Shown here: one piece after another, positions 48,164 through 58,031 of the stretch | Numbering within the stretch: position 1 is the stretch's first letter | Layout of the letters: each line of letters begins with the position of its first letter | Assembly (NCBI GenBank): GCA_030145625.1 | Contig: JAQYVF010000013.1 | Coordinates: 1-64,000 of the forward strand | Origin: Desulfocapsa sp. | Lineage (GTDB): Bacteria; Desulfobacterota; Desulfobulbia; Desulfobulbales; Desulfocapsaceae | DNA length: 64,000 bases | Direction: 5' to 3' | Notes under the pieces: model-generated | Told to the model about the DNA's origin: nothing | Databases searched by the model: none | The model's input: only the letters and a program-made list of their open reading frames with translations | Program-made: the position numbers and the translations under genes

Positions 48164-48952
48164 ATGACCTTTCCTACTATTGATCCGGTTATCTTCTCCC
48201 TCGGCCCTCTGCAGGTCCGCTGGTACGGCCTCATGTATGTCCTGGGCTTTACCGCCAGTTACCTGCTCGTCCAGAAACAGATACGTTCATTTTCCTACAA
48301 GGAACTCGAAGCACATTTCGAAAACCTCAATCTGATTCTCATCCTCTCAGTGGTCCTTGGAGGACGCCTTGGCTATGTCCTTTTTTACAATTTTTCCTAT
48401 TATCTGCAGCACCCTCTTGAGATCCCTGCTACCTGGACAGGAGGAATGTCCTTCCACGGTGCCTGTCTCGGTGTCCTTCTCGGAGGTTGGCTCTATGTCA
48501 GGAAAAAGAAGCTCAATTTCTGGAAATGCGCGGATCTCTATGTGGTGACTATCCCCATCGGTCTGGCACTGGGACGCCTGGGAAATTTTATTAACGGCGA
48601 ACTCTACGGGAGAACAAGCTCACTCCCCTGGGCCATGGTCTTTCCGGGAGGAGGCCCACGGCCACGACACCCTTCCCAGCTCTATGAGATGCTCCTGGAA
48701 GGTCTTCTTCTTTTCCTCATCCTCTGGTCTCAAAAAAACAAACCCTGGGAAAACAAGAAAGGCTGGCCCCATGGCAGTATGCTCTGCCTCTTTCTCATCG
48801 GTTACGGAGGTGTCCGTATATTTGTAGAACTCTTCCGAGAACCGGATCAACAGATCGGATTAATCTTTGGATTCCTGACCATGGGGCAGCTTCTCAGTGG
48901 CTTCATGATCTTGGCCGGAAGCCTTCTCTGGCGAATCCGGATAAAAACATGA
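48164..48952 (+). CDS. lgt: prolipoprotein diacylglyceryl transferase
   Basis: First enzyme of lipoprotein maturation, in the inner membrane. 262 residues and about seven helices: VRWYGLMYVLGF at the start, VLGGRLGYVLFYN, GGMSFHGACLG with the essential histidine region, and ALGRLGNFINGELYGR, the Lgt signature. Confidence 0.95.
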   Translation: MTFPTIDPVIFSLGPLQVRWYGLMYVLGFTASYLLVQKQIRSFSYKELEAHFENLNLILILSVVLGGRLGYVLFYNFSYYLQHPLEIPATWTGGMSFHGACLGVLLGGWLYVRKKKLNFWKCADLYVVTIPIGLALGRLGNFINGELYGRTSSLPWAMVFPGGGPRPRHPSQLYEMLLEGLLLFLILWSQKNKPWENKKGWPHGSMLCLFLIGYGGVRIFVELFREPDQQIGLIFGFLTMGQLLSGFMILAGSLLWRIRIKT

Positions 48953-49309
48953 AGAACTTGTCAAACAGTTCCAGTTCACAATCTGATTAGCATTCAACCT
49001 CCGAAAAACGCGGAACAACCAAGGTAACATACTGACATTTCAAATTATTCACTTATTACAATGTCATTCCCGGGTAGGCTAAAATGGCGCCGAAATGAAC
49101 TCAAAATCAGGGCTAATCAGATAAAGTTATGGATAGCTACCTGAAAGGTAGAGGAGGAATAGGGACAGAAAAAAAAGAGCCGCCCCATTACGGTTCGGCC
49201 CTTCAACAAGAAAAGACAGAGGGAAGAAAAGGGAAGAAGTGGTTTCTCCCCCCTGTCCCCCGGAGTGTTGACTACTAACTCCAGCGATTTTTTATCAAAA
49301 GACGACGCT
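48953..49309. other. intergenic region lgt / hup
   Basis: Holds the hup terminator (49169-49203) and a short stretch at 49060-49080 resembling one arm of the palindrome at 1556-1603 (GTCATTCCCGGGTAGG). No gene seen. Confidence 0.4.
49169..49203 (-). terminator. probable terminator downstream of hup
   Basis: On the minus strand GGGCCG and CGGCTC pair (one G-U) around a loop and are followed by eight T. It lies about 107 bases past the hup stop. Confidence 0.55.
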
Positions 49310-49582
49310 CTACTGCACTCTCCCGTACAAGGATTTTCCCGGTTTGAATTTCACCACGTTATGAGCCGGAATAACGATATCCTGGCCGGTCTGCGGATTG
49401 CGTCCTTTTTTCTTAACACGCTCGACAACACTGAATGTTCCAAACCCTAGAAGACTGACCTTCTCCCCATCTTTCATGGCCTTGACCATATTATTAAGAA
49501 CCACATTCAAGGCCTGCTCCGCCGCCACCTTGGTCGTATTTGCTGATTCTGCGATTGATGCAACCAGTTCTGATTTGTTCAC
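49310..49582 (-). CDS. hup: HU family DNA-binding protein
   Basis: 90-residue nucleoid protein. It starts MNKSELVASIAESA and has LLGFGTFSVVERVKKKGRNP and the beta-arm region PQTGQDIVIPAHNVVKFKPG, ending shortly after. Full length for HU. It stands alone with its own terminator. Confidence 0.95.
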   Translation of the reverse strand: MNKSELVASIAESANTTKVAAEQALNVVLNNMVKAMKDGEKVSLLGFGTFSVVERVKKKGRNPQTGQDIVIPAHNVVKFKPGKSLYGRVQ

Positions 49583-49969
49583 AGTGCGCCCCCTTTTCTC
49601 TTTATGTGCCTCTTACTTTAGAGCATCCATCCTTCCAAAATCACTTCCCTCAAGAAGGGTAAGTGCTTTAACCGCTGGTACTCCCTCACAAAGAAAATTT
49701 GTCTTCAACCTACTTTCTCAAAAGACGATGCAATTCTCTGTAAGGCGTAATATGACAGGTTCTTTCAACTGAATTATTATTCAGCCTCTCTCTATTTTAA
49801 AACCACAACTAAATGAAAAAAACAATTGAGGGATATACGGATTTTGCTCTAGGTATATTTACCTAAAAGGGGGAATTATTCATTTATAATCAATGAACTA
49901 TAAACGTAGGTATAATGAGTAAATAATTATTTTTTATGCTCAGATTAAAAAAAATTATTACTACTGAAG

Positions 49970-50137
49970 GGTATCACAGATAAATTTGAATTTTTGTTCA
50001 AAATTGAGGCATGAGAAAAATTTTACCGCAGGTGCCCTGCAAGAAACACCCTTGCTGTGCATATACCTGATATTTCAGGGGTAAAATTTAGCGCATAACG
50101 AAGAGTTTGGGCGAAAAGGCAATTTTGCAAGGTGGCC
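49970..50137 (-). mobile_element. miniature hairpin element, family A copy 5 (long form, inverted)
   Basis: 168 bp in the opposite orientation: it begins GGGTATC, a decayed right end, and finishes GCAAGGTGGCC. TGAA flanks both sides (49966-49969 and 50138-50141), a perfect 4-bp duplication. The centre has extra sequence like copy 2. It ends 11 bases past the stop of the response-regulator gene. The remaining 49583-49969 stretch is AT-rich and shows no gene. Confidence 0.83.
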
Positions 50138-50148
50138 TGAAGAAGATA

Positions 50149-50817
50149 TCAGTCGCTGGAGGTTACAAAACCGTTACGTACGGCAAAATTTACCAGATCA
50201 ACGCTGTTTTTCATGTTGAATTTTTTCAGAAGACTGGCCCGGTGATGATCAACGGTCCGTGGACTGAGATGGAGAATATCCGCCATGGCCTTGCTGGTAT
50301 GTCCTTCCACCACCAGGTTGAGAACCTGTTTTTCTCTGGAAGTCAGTGTTTCAAAGGGAGAACTGCGATTATTGCGATAGGCGCTGATCACATCATCGGC
50401 AAAGTCCTGGGAAAGGAAAGGAGAAAGATACGATTTCCCGTCTCGTATGCGCTTGATGGCCAGGAGAAGTTCCTCATCTGAATCTTCCTTCATCAAATAC
50501 CCATCCGCTCCGGCAGACATGGCATGATAAAAATACTGTTTATTCTTATGCATGGTCAGCATAAGAATCTTGACTTGGGGGTAGGCCTTTTTGACCTTCC
50601 CCACTGCCTCTATACCGGTCAGTTTCGGCATGGAAATATCAAGGATCAGAAGATCCGGCACCATTTCTTCAAGAAAGGTAAGGAGCTCTTCACCATCACC
50701 CACCTCGCCGATGACTTTCAATGCCGGATTGTTACTGATGAGATTCCGGATACCGTGTCGAATGAGGACATGATCATCTGCGAGAAGTATACGGTACTTG
50801 TCTTGTTTTGAATCCAT
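50149..50817 (-). CDS. NarL/LuxR-type response regulator
   Basis: 222 residues: a receiver domain (YRILLADDHVLIRHGIRNLI, phospho-acceptor D60 in LLILDISMP, and a MLTMHKN/KEDS region) and a C-terminal LuxR helix-turn-helix (LTSREKQVLNLVVEGHTSKAMADILHLS). ATG at 50817 gives the family start; a longer frame upstream is not family-like. No histidine kinase is adjacent, so its partner is unknown; the hybrid kinase at 54.7 kb is a possible but unproven partner. Confidence 0.92.
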   Translation of the reverse strand: MDSKQDKYRILLADDHVLIRHGIRNLISNNPALKVIGEVGDGEELLTFLEEMVPDLLILDISMPKLTGIEAVGKVKKAYPQVKILMLTMHKNKQYFYHAMSAGADGYLMKEDSDEELLLAIKRIRDGKSYLSPFLSQDFADDVISAYRNNRSSPFETLTSREKQVLNLVVEGHTSKAMADILHLSPRTVDHHRASLLKKFNMKNSVDLVNFAVRNGFVTSSD

Positions 50818-50909
50818 AATTTTCCTCTGCCAAGGGGAACATATTCCGAGAAACAAACGCCTCTCCACCGTCCTTATCACATTGTCCTAACTACAAAAGC
50901 CTACTTGAA

Positions 50910-52352
50910 CTACTTCAGAAAATCAAGCACAACCGGACAATGATCCGAGCCGAAAATATGCTGATAGATATCCGCATCGATAATCCTCTTCCTGCTCTTT
51001 GAATCAACACAATGGTAATCAATACGCCAGCCAATATTTCTATCACGCGCCCGACTGCGATAGCTCCACCAGGAATACTGATCCGCCTCTTTATTCTTCT
51101 CACGAAAGGTATCAATCCAGCCTGCATCAGTAAAACTATCCATCCAGGCCCGTTCTTCCGGCGTAAATCCGGCATTCTTCTGGTTCTGCTTGGGATTGGC
51201 CAGGTCAATTTCTTTATGGGCTACATTATAATCTCCGCAGATCACAACTGATTTCTTACGGGCAAGCTGTTCTGCAAAATTCTGCAGTGTGACATTAAAC
51301 TCATGCTTTAAACCCAGTCGACTCAAATCATTCTTCGAATTGGGAAAGTAGCAGTTAACAAAATAAAAACTGGGAAACTCTAAGGTCAACACCCTCCCCT
51401 CACTGTCAAAACGCGGATCATCAATGCCGACAATGACCTGTTCAGGAATTTTTCGACTATACACCGCAACTCCGGAATAGCCTTTACGCTCGGCTGAATG
51501 AAAATAACTGTGATATCCATCCAGGGAAAGCAGAGACTCAGGCAGCTGCTCAGGCATTGCCTTAATCTCCTGCAGTCCAAGGACATCAGGAGCTATCTCT
51601 TTCACACTTTCCAGAAATCCCTTTTTCAAGACAGCACGTAGCCCATTCACATTCCAGGAAACCAGACGCAGGACCTCTCCTGCCGCGCTCTTTTTCTTGA
51701 GCTTTCTCGGAGTTACCCCAATCTGCCGACAGTTTTCCACCAACACACAACGATCACAGTGTGGAGCCACCGGTCGGCAAGTCCCCTGCCCAAAGGCCAC
51801 CAGCAGTGAATTAACCGGTATCCAATATTCCTCCGGCAGTTTCTCACGCAGGGCCATCTCTGTCTGTAAGGGATTTTCGGTCTCCACATAGCCCCAGATA
51901 TTCATAATCCGATGCACATGGGTGTCCACACAGATGGCCGGAATACCATAGGCCTGGGCCAGAACCAGGTTGGCTGTCTTTCTCCCCACGCCGGGCAGAG
52001 AAAGTAATCCATCCATAGCAGCAGGAACCTTGGAGTTGAAATCACCTACCAGCTTAGCAGGCAGGGCCTTCAGATATCTGGCCTTATTCTTGTAGAATCC
52101 AACCGGATAGATCAGCTTCTGCAACGTTTTTTCATCCAACTCCGCCAACTCTTCCACTGTTGCAGCCCTGGCAAAAAGCCGTTCCGCTGCCTGGGCTGTT
52201 ACCTCATCCTTGGTTCGAGCCGAGAGAATGGTCGCCACCAGGATCTTAAACGGGTCTCTGGTCTGAACGGCAATCAGATCCACCACCGGCACCTGATACT
52301 CCTTCACCTCTTTCACGAGAACCTGCAGAAATTTCTCTATGTCAATGGACAC
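50910..52352 (-). CDS. bifunctional endonuclease III - exodeoxyribonuclease III fusion (Nth-XthA)
   Basis: 480 residues combining two base-excision-repair enzymes. Residues about 1-210 are endonuclease III: the helix-hairpin-helix LPGVGRKTAN with catalytic Lys125, VDTHVHRI with Asp143, and the [4Fe-4S] ligands Cys192, 199, 202 and 208 in the exact C-x6-C-x2-C-x5-C spacing. A linker of about 18 residues rich in Lys follows. Residues about 228-480 are exonuclease III: LVSWNVNGLRA, LQEIKA, GDYNVAHKEIDLANP, GWRIDYH and GSDHCPV, all active-site motifs present. The GTG start at 52352 follows AAGGAA; a longer frame would run into the miniature element upstream. The two domains are in one frame with no stop, so this is a true fusion and not a frameshift artefact within this sequence. 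Confidence 0.93.
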   Translation of the reverse strand: MSIDIEKFLQVLVKEVKEYQVPVVDLIAVQTRDPFKILVATILSARTKDEVTAQAAERLFARAATVEELAELDEKTLQKLIYPVGFYKNKARYLKALPAKLVGDFNSKVPAAMDGLLSLPGVGRKTANLVLAQAYGIPAICVDTHVHRIMNIWGYVETENPLQTEMALREKLPEEYWIPVNSLLVAFGQGTCRPVAPHCDRCVLVENCRQIGVTPRKLKKKSAAGEVLRLVSWNVNGLRAVLKKGFLESVKEIAPDVLGLQEIKAMPEQLPESLLSLDGYHSYFHSAERKGYSGVAVYSRKIPEQVIVGIDDPRFDSEGRVLTLEFPSFYFVNCYFPNSKNDLSRLGLKHEFNVTLQNFAEQLARKKSVVICGDYNVAHKEIDLANPKQNQKNAGFTPEERAWMDSFTDAGWIDTFREKNKEADQYSWWSYRSRARDRNIGWRIDYHCVDSKSRKRIIDADIYQHIFGSDHCPVVLDFLK

Positions 52353-52382
52353 TGTTCTTTCCTTCTCTGTTGATTTTCTCCA

Positions 52383-52524
52383 GGGTACCTTGAAAAATTT
52401 GACTTTTTGTTCAAGATCGAGGAGCAGACGAAAAAATAAGCACAGCATATAGTTGATATGTAGGCATTATTTTTTTTGACTGTGACTAAGAGCTTGGGCA
52501 AAAAGGTTATTTTCCTAGGTGGCC
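52383..52524 (-). mobile_element. miniature hairpin element, family A copy 6 (degraded, inverted)
   Basis: 142 bp from GGGTACCTTG to CTAGGTGGCC with the ends recognisable but the centre diverged. The flanks are TCCA and TTCA, differing by one base. It lies 30 bases upstream of the GTG start of the nth-xthA fusion, inside its leader region. The stretch up to 52753 otherwise holds only a copy of the TGAATAGGCTGAAGACT motif (from 52615). Confidence 0.7.
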
Positions 52525-52753
52525 TTCAGCCTTATTTGCCCACATCCTACCCGGTTCCCTGTCGAGAAACAAGATTGCACTATTTCCTGCTGGAAGTTAG
52601 AGTAAATAGAAGGTGAATAGGCTGAAGACTGAAGAAATAACTTCAGCTACTCAAACCAGTTCAAACCTTTTTTCTTTGGCCTTTAAACTTCAATCTCCAA
52701 TGCTCAAGCTCTGCCATCTAGCCCAACCACTTGAATAGTCGAAACAATCAATC

Positions 52754-54553
52754 ATGAAAACAGTTGACACCTTTCTCCCTCTTCCGGTAACCATCGATGA
52801 GTGTAGAGCCAGAGGCTGGCAGGAAATTGACATCATTCTGGTGACGGGTGATGCCTATGTGGACCACCCTTCATTTGGAATCGCCCTCATCGGCCGCCTG
52901 CTTGAAAGCAAAGGATACCGGGTAGCCATTCTTGCTCAACCCCGATATGACTGCAATGACGATTTTACACGCTTTGGCAAACCGCGTCTCTTCTTTGGAG
53001 TCTCCGGAGGAAATCTCGACTCCATCGTAGCCAACTATACGGGCAACGGCAAGGTACGGGAAAAAGACGCCTACTCACCTGGCGGCAATCCCTGGCGAGG
53101 CAGCAAAAGAGAAAAACAGGCAAGGCGGAGGCCGGACCGGGCATCTCTCTTCTACGCCAACCTGGCACGTAGCGCCTATAAAAATGTCCCGATTATTCTA
53201 GGCGGAGTCGAAGCCTCGCTCCGTCGTTTTATCCATTACGACTACAAACAGGAAAAATTACGTGGTTCTCTGCTCAGCGACGCCAAGGCAGATCTTCTGG
53301 TCTATGGAATGGGAGAGAGAAGTATCCTCCAGATTGCCGAGAGACTGGACAAAGGCCATTCCCTTACCGGTATAGCTGGCACCTGTGAGCGGCTCAGCGA
53401 AAAGGATTTTCAAAATTGGCAAAAAGAACACGAAGAAAAAATCACCCTGCTACCGTCATGGCAAGACATTCACCACAGGAAAGCTCTCTTTCTGCAGGCT
53501 GAAAAGGAGGTGGACAGTCAGGCCAGGAGCTTTGCAGACAGGATCCTCATCCAGAAACAACAGAGTGCATGGATCATCCAACATCCCCAATCGTCAATAC
53601 TCAGCAGCAAAGAGATGGACAGTCTCTACGAACTGGACTTTACCCGCTGTGAACACCCTGCCTTTCCTGATGTCCCTGCAGCCAGGATGATTCAACACTC
53701 CCTCACCACCGTCCGTGGTTGCTGCGGTAACTGTTCCTTCTGCGCTATCACCCGGCATCAGGGTCCAGCCATTACCAGTCGCAGCCAGGAATCCTTACTT
53801 CGCGAGGCAGAAACTGTCAGTTCCATGAAAAATTTCAACGGGACCATCAGCGACCTGGGCGGCCCCACTGCCAATCTCTATGGCGTCTCCTGTCGAATTG
53901 GTTCCTGCAAACGTTACGACTGCCTCTACCCCAAGGTCTGCAAAAATCTTCAGATAGATGAAGAATCTCTCCTTTCCCTGCTCCGTAAAATCTCCAGCCT
54001 TCCCAGAGTTCGACATCTCTTTATCTCCTCAGGCCTGCGCATGGAACTCCTGATTCAAACCCCAAAACTTTTCAAGGAGATTATCCGTTCCCACACGCCG
54101 GGAGCGCTGAAGATTGCACCGGAACACACGGAACAAGAGGTGCTGGAACTGATGCACAAGGAATCCCACGAGCAGCTGAAAAAGCTTTTAACTCTTGGCC
54201 GCAAGCTGGCGCAGGAGCTAAAGAAAAAGATCCATTTCAGTCCCTATATTATTTCCGCTCACCCCGGATGCAGGGAGCACCACACCGCTGCTCTGGTTCA
54301 ACGCCTGCAGCAGCTCGACCTCGAACTCACTCAATTTCAGGATTTCACCCCCACCCCCGGCACACTGGCTACCGCCATGTATGTCACTGGGTTGCACCGT
54401 GACACAGGCGAACCGATTTACGTCCCCCGCAACCACTCCGAACGAATGAAGCAACGGCGTATCCTGGAAAAAGAACTGCATAGGAAAAAGAATTTTTCCA
54501 ACTCACCTACCCATCAATGGAAAAAAAAGAGCAGAAAGAAAACCCGCTCCTGA
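52754..54553 (+). CDS. YgiQ family radical SAM protein
   Basis: 599 residues. The YgiQ N-terminal domain (VTGDAYVDHPSFGIALIGRLLE) precedes a radical SAM core with CGNCSFCAIT in the family-type CxxxCxxC spacing and downstream RVRHLFISSGLR and LKIAPEHT motifs. The C-terminus is very basic. Function in the family is unknown. It is intact, and a strong family match, but there is no context to assign a substrate. Confidence 0.88.
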   Translation: MKTVDTFLPLPVTIDECRARGWQEIDIILVTGDAYVDHPSFGIALIGRLLESKGYRVAILAQPRYDCNDDFTRFGKPRLFFGVSGGNLDSIVANYTGNGKVREKDAYSPGGNPWRGSKREKQARRRPDRASLFYANLARSAYKNVPIILGGVEASLRRFIHYDYKQEKLRGSLLSDAKADLLVYGMGERSILQIAERLDKGHSLTGIAGTCERLSEKDFQNWQKEHEEKITLLPSWQDIHHRKALFLQAEKEVDSQARSFADRILIQKQQSAWIIQHPQSSILSSKEMDSLYELDFTRCEHPAFPDVPAARMIQHSLTTVRGCCGNCSFCAITRHQGPAITSRSQESLLREAETVSSMKNFNGTISDLGGPTANLYGVSCRIGSCKRYDCLYPKVCKNLQIDEESLLSLLRKISSLPRVRHLFISSGLRMELLIQTPKLFKEIIRSHTPGALKIAPEHTEQEVLELMHKESHEQLKKLLTLGRKLAQELKKKIHFSPYIISAHPGCREHHTAALVQRLQQLDLELTQFQDFTPTPGTLATAMYVTGLHRDTGEPIYVPRNHSERMKQRRILEKELHRKKNFSNSPTHQWKKKSRKKTRS

Positions 54554-54734
54554 CACCTACTTCCCCCTGTTCAGTGATCAGTCAGCGATAAAAAATGCAA
54601 ATCCGCGCAAATCATAATTCATCTTGTAATATGGTCTTCTCTCCTCTACTATTTAATTCTAATGTCTCACTATATACACCATTTTCATCACCATCTTTAT
54701 TCCCTTCTCTTTTGCAGATTCATCTACGGTTACT

Positions 54735-57011
54735 ATGAAACGAAGCCCTAGAGCCAAGGTTATTGCCGCAGTAATGCTGGTCATCATTACCATCTGTATT
54801 GTTTTTCTCAGCCTCCTCTATCGTGAAAACCAACGCAGTATGCAACAGATCATCGACAACAAGGCGAGAAGCGCATTCATTGTTGCCGAATCCATAGTCG
54901 AACAAACCAGCATTCAATACCAGCTCCGTATAAAAAGTTTTCTCAACTACAAATCATCAAAGAGCCGGGAAATGATGATCCAGGCCTTTGCCAACCGTGA
55001 TCGTCAGGAACTCCTCAGGCTGAGCAAGCCGTTTTTTGAGATCCTGCAACATGAGAACCCTTATTTTTCCACCTTAGGCTGGATCCTCCCGGACAACCAC
55101 GCCTTTCTCCGAATCCATTCCCCTGAAAATTTCGGCCAGAATGTCGCCAAAATGCGTCCTGATATCGCAGCAGTCAACACCTTCCGCGAACAACGATCAG
55201 GATTTACCACTGGCTATATCGGACTTCAATACCGGGTTGTCGAACCTGTTTTCTACCAAAACAAGTACCTGGGAGCATTACAGATCGGTATCGAAGGGCA
55301 AGTTCTCCAGGACGCCATTGAAAAAAAGCTTCATGCGCCTGCCGGAGTTGCTATTCTTAACAGCGAGTACAATGCAATACTCAAAAAATACCAGAAAGGC
55401 ATTCCAGGCCGGACCCATACCATTGACTCATCCTCCCCAAATCTCTTCCAAAACATTGTCAATCTTGACTGGAAAAAGAAGCAATACCGGATAACTCTTG
55501 CCGACAAACCCTATGTCATCTACAACGTTTACAACCTCTTTAATTTCCAAAACAAAGAATTGGGAGTGCTCTTTGTTGCCTTGGATATCAGTCAGGAAGT
55601 CATGGAAAGACGCTCTCTAATCTTATCTGCCCTCCTCCTTAGCGCCCTGCTGATCGGCCTTTCCTTTGTTATCCTCTATTTCAGTTACGGCAACCTGGTA
55701 CAAAAAATTGTTAATCTCAATTCCTCACTGGAAAAAAACAACAGAGAACTGGAAAGCCGGGTGAGAGAACGGACCGCAGAGCTCCTCTTTGAGATTGAGG
55801 AACGGAAAATTACCGAGCAAAAGCTCCATAAGGCTGAAAAAATGGAAGCCATTGGCCTCATGGCCGGAGGAGTCGCACATGACCTGAACAATATCCTTTC
55901 CGGCGTGGTGAGCTATCCTGAGATTCTTCTTATGCAGCTTTCTCAAGAGGATAAATTATACCCTCCTGTCAAAGCCATCCACGAATCTGGGCTGCGCGCA
56001 GCTGCAGTTGTCTCCGATATGCTGACCGTAGCCCGCAGCGCCGCTAATGTTCATGAAATCGCCAACATCAACACAGTCATCAAGGAATACCTTGAATCCC
56101 TGGAGGGAAAAAAACTGTTCAGCCAGTATCCGGACGTCAAGATAGTCATCCAGTTTGCCTCTGAACTCCACAACATCAAATGTTCTCCGGTGCATATCAA
56201 AAAATGTTTAATGAATCTGGTCATCAATGCAGCAGAGGCCTTAGGCAACTCCGGACAGATCACGATCAGCACTCAGAATTATCATCTCGACGAGGATGCG
56301 ACACAAAAAAACTCGCTCCCCGTTGGAGAATATGTCGCCCTGATGGTCAAAGATGATGGCCCAGGCATTGCTGCCAATGACCTTGAGCACATATTTGAAC
56401 CTTTTTATACGAAAAAAAAGATGGGCCGCAGTGGGACCGGTTTAGGCCTTGCGGTAGTCTGGAATGCTATCCAGGATCACGATGGCAACGTCAAAGTGGA
56501 AAGCGATAAAAACGGAACCTCTTTTACCCTGCTCTTTCCCACCAGTACTGACCAGACTCTCAGCAAACCCAAAAAAAACATTACCATTGAAAATCTCCGA
56601 GGAAATGGAGAGCACATCCTGGTTGTTGACGATGAACCTCATCAACGCAATATTGCCTCCCAGCTCCTCTCCCTGCTTGATTACCAGGTGGACACAGTAC
56701 ATTCGGGAGAAGAGGCAATTACCTTTGTCCGTACACAGAAAGTTGATCTTCTTCTCCTGGATATGCTTATGGATTCAGGCATCAACGGCCGCCAGACCTA
56801 TGAAGAGATCATCAAAATCTATCCGAAACAGAAGGCTGTCATCGCCAGCGGTTTTTCCGAAAGCGAGGAAGTCAAGCAGGCCATAAGCCTTGGTGCCGGT
56901 GCCTTTATCAAAAAGCCATACACCTTTGAACAACTCGGCCTTGCTATCCAGACAGTTATCAAAAAAAATAAACGTGTTCAGACCAGAAAGGATACACTTG
57001 CCGACGACTAA
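54735..57011 (+). CDS. hybrid sensor histidine kinase with periplasmic sensor and C-terminal receiver
   Basis: 758 residues: membrane helix 1 (about 10-31), a periplasmic double-Cache-like sensor (about 32-290, with LRIHSPENFGQNVAKMRPD typical of this sensor class), membrane helix 2 (about 296-316), and a coiled coil. A HisKA-type box with phospho-acceptor H382 (GGVAHDLNNILSG), a HATPase domain (NLVINAAEALG, DDGPGIA, GTGLGLAVVW) and a receiver domain with D676 (LLLLDMLMDSG) complete it. No output gene is adjacent; the nearest regulator is the NarL-type gene at 50.1 kb. The ligand is unknown. Confidence 0.92.
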   Translation: MKRSPRAKVIAAVMLVIITICIVFLSLLYRENQRSMQQIIDNKARSAFIVAESIVEQTSIQYQLRIKSFLNYKSSKSREMMIQAFANRDRQELLRLSKPFFEILQHENPYFSTLGWILPDNHAFLRIHSPENFGQNVAKMRPDIAAVNTFREQRSGFTTGYIGLQYRVVEPVFYQNKYLGALQIGIEGQVLQDAIEKKLHAPAGVAILNSEYNAILKKYQKGIPGRTHTIDSSSPNLFQNIVNLDWKKKQYRITLADKPYVIYNVYNLFNFQNKELGVLFVALDISQEVMERRSLILSALLLSALLIGLSFVILYFSYGNLVQKIVNLNSSLEKNNRELESRVRERTAELLFEIEERKITEQKLHKAEKMEAIGLMAGGVAHDLNNILSGVVSYPEILLMQLSQEDKLYPPVKAIHESGLRAAAVVSDMLTVARSAANVHEIANINTVIKEYLESLEGKKLFSQYPDVKIVIQFASELHNIKCSPVHIKKCLMNLVINAAEALGNSGQITISTQNYHLDEDATQKNSLPVGEYVALMVKDDGPGIAANDLEHIFEPFYTKKKMGRSGTGLGLAVVWNAIQDHDGNVKVESDKNGTSFTLLFPTSTDQTLSKPKKNITIENLRGNGEHILVVDDEPHQRNIASQLLSLLDYQVDTVHSGEEAITFVRTQKVDLLLLDMLMDSGINGRQTYEEIIKIYPKQKAVIASGFSESEEVKQAISLGAGAFIKKPYTFEQLGLAIQTVIKKNKRVQTRKDTLADD

Positions 57012-57659
57012 ACGACTATCTGTCCACAACCAACTTACTCCTGTTTTATACAACAACAAGCCTCACACTTCCTGTCTGCCTAAAAGTTTCTGCCGCTGCA
57101 GTCAAAATAAGTTACTTCCCCTGATATTTTTTTGACCAAGAATAATTAAGATAAAATTTCAAACCACCTCTGCCCCTGACAGGCAGGCTTCCGACCCTGC
57201 AACAACCGTTTATATTTATATATGTGCCTCTTAAGCAAACTCAGCCAGAAAATTATTAGGGCTCTGTCTAGCTTGGATTTGCGGAGGTTTTTTTACCAAG
57301 TCGTATTGTATGGCAGGAACACAACAATAGTCGAAGAAAGTCTGATTCGTAACTGAGTTTCATATAGAGGCAAATTTATATATTATTATTTACGATCCAT
57401 TCTTTCTTTTTTTCGACACTCCACCCACCAAAAGGCAAGAAAAGAAAGACAATCATTGTCAAATTTAACTAATGCTATTCATCATTATTATAAGCTTTAC
57501 TTAATGTAAGTAATCGATTAACACAAATGTAATCATCAAGTGATGTGAATTCATGATTGAAAAATCAGGAGAGCGTGGTGCCACCTCTAGGCCTGAACAG
57601 CCTGCAGGAAAACGCTTTTCTTGAACCAGAATAATTCTGGCAGGAAAAGGAGACTCGAT
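57012..57659. other. intergenic region downstream of the kinase
   Basis: About 650 AT-rich bases with no gene seen. A palindrome TTACTTA-ATG-TAAGTAA at 57497-57513 followed by CGATTAAC could be an operator for the small gene at 57660; this is weak. Confidence 0.35.
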
Positions 57660-57989
57660 ATGGCCTTGCAAACGGATTGGGAAAATTTGGATGATTGGGA
57701 AGACTGGAAAGGCTGGGATACTCTCCACTCCGGGAGAAAAAGTATATGCAGCACAGGGAATTCCCCTGGCAAAAAATGCTGGGAACGTGTCCTAAAAGAA
57801 GATGATGTCTGCACTTTTTCGGTCTGCCGTGATTGCCTTGTCTATCTATATCAACAAAAAAATGCAATACTCAGCAAAGACGATATTCTTGATATTCTGA
57901 GAGCAAGAAGGGGCATACCGACTAAAGAGAGAAACAACTATCCCCCCTCCAGAAAAAAAGCCATGAGATTGGTTGCGGATCGATTATAA
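57660..57989 (+). CDS. small Trp- and Cys-rich protein of unknown function
   Basis: 109 residues, not recognised. AAGGAG sits seven bases before the ATG. The N-terminus is unusually rich in Trp and Asp (DWENLDDWEDWKGWD), the middle has five cysteines including CTFSVCRDC, and the C-terminal 50 residues are basic and helical (DILDILRARRGIP, ending in KKAMRLVADRL). There is no signal peptide or membrane segment. Metal binding is possible but unproven. It converges on the multi-selenocysteine gene and shares its terminator. Confidence 0.65.
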   Translation: MALQTDWENLDDWEDWKGWDTLHSGRKSICSTGNSPGKKCWERVLKEDDVCTFSVCRDCLVYLYQQKNAILSKDDILDILRARRGIPTKERNNYPPSRKKAMRLVADRL

Positions 57990-58031
57990 AATAACTGAAG
58001 CACCTTACGTATTCCTGCAAGCAAAGAAACA

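Noticed and set aside
52353..52448. N-terminal extension of the Nth-XthA fusion
   Set aside because: It reads into the miniature element; the GTG at 52352 has a Shine-Dalgarno and gives the Nth family start.
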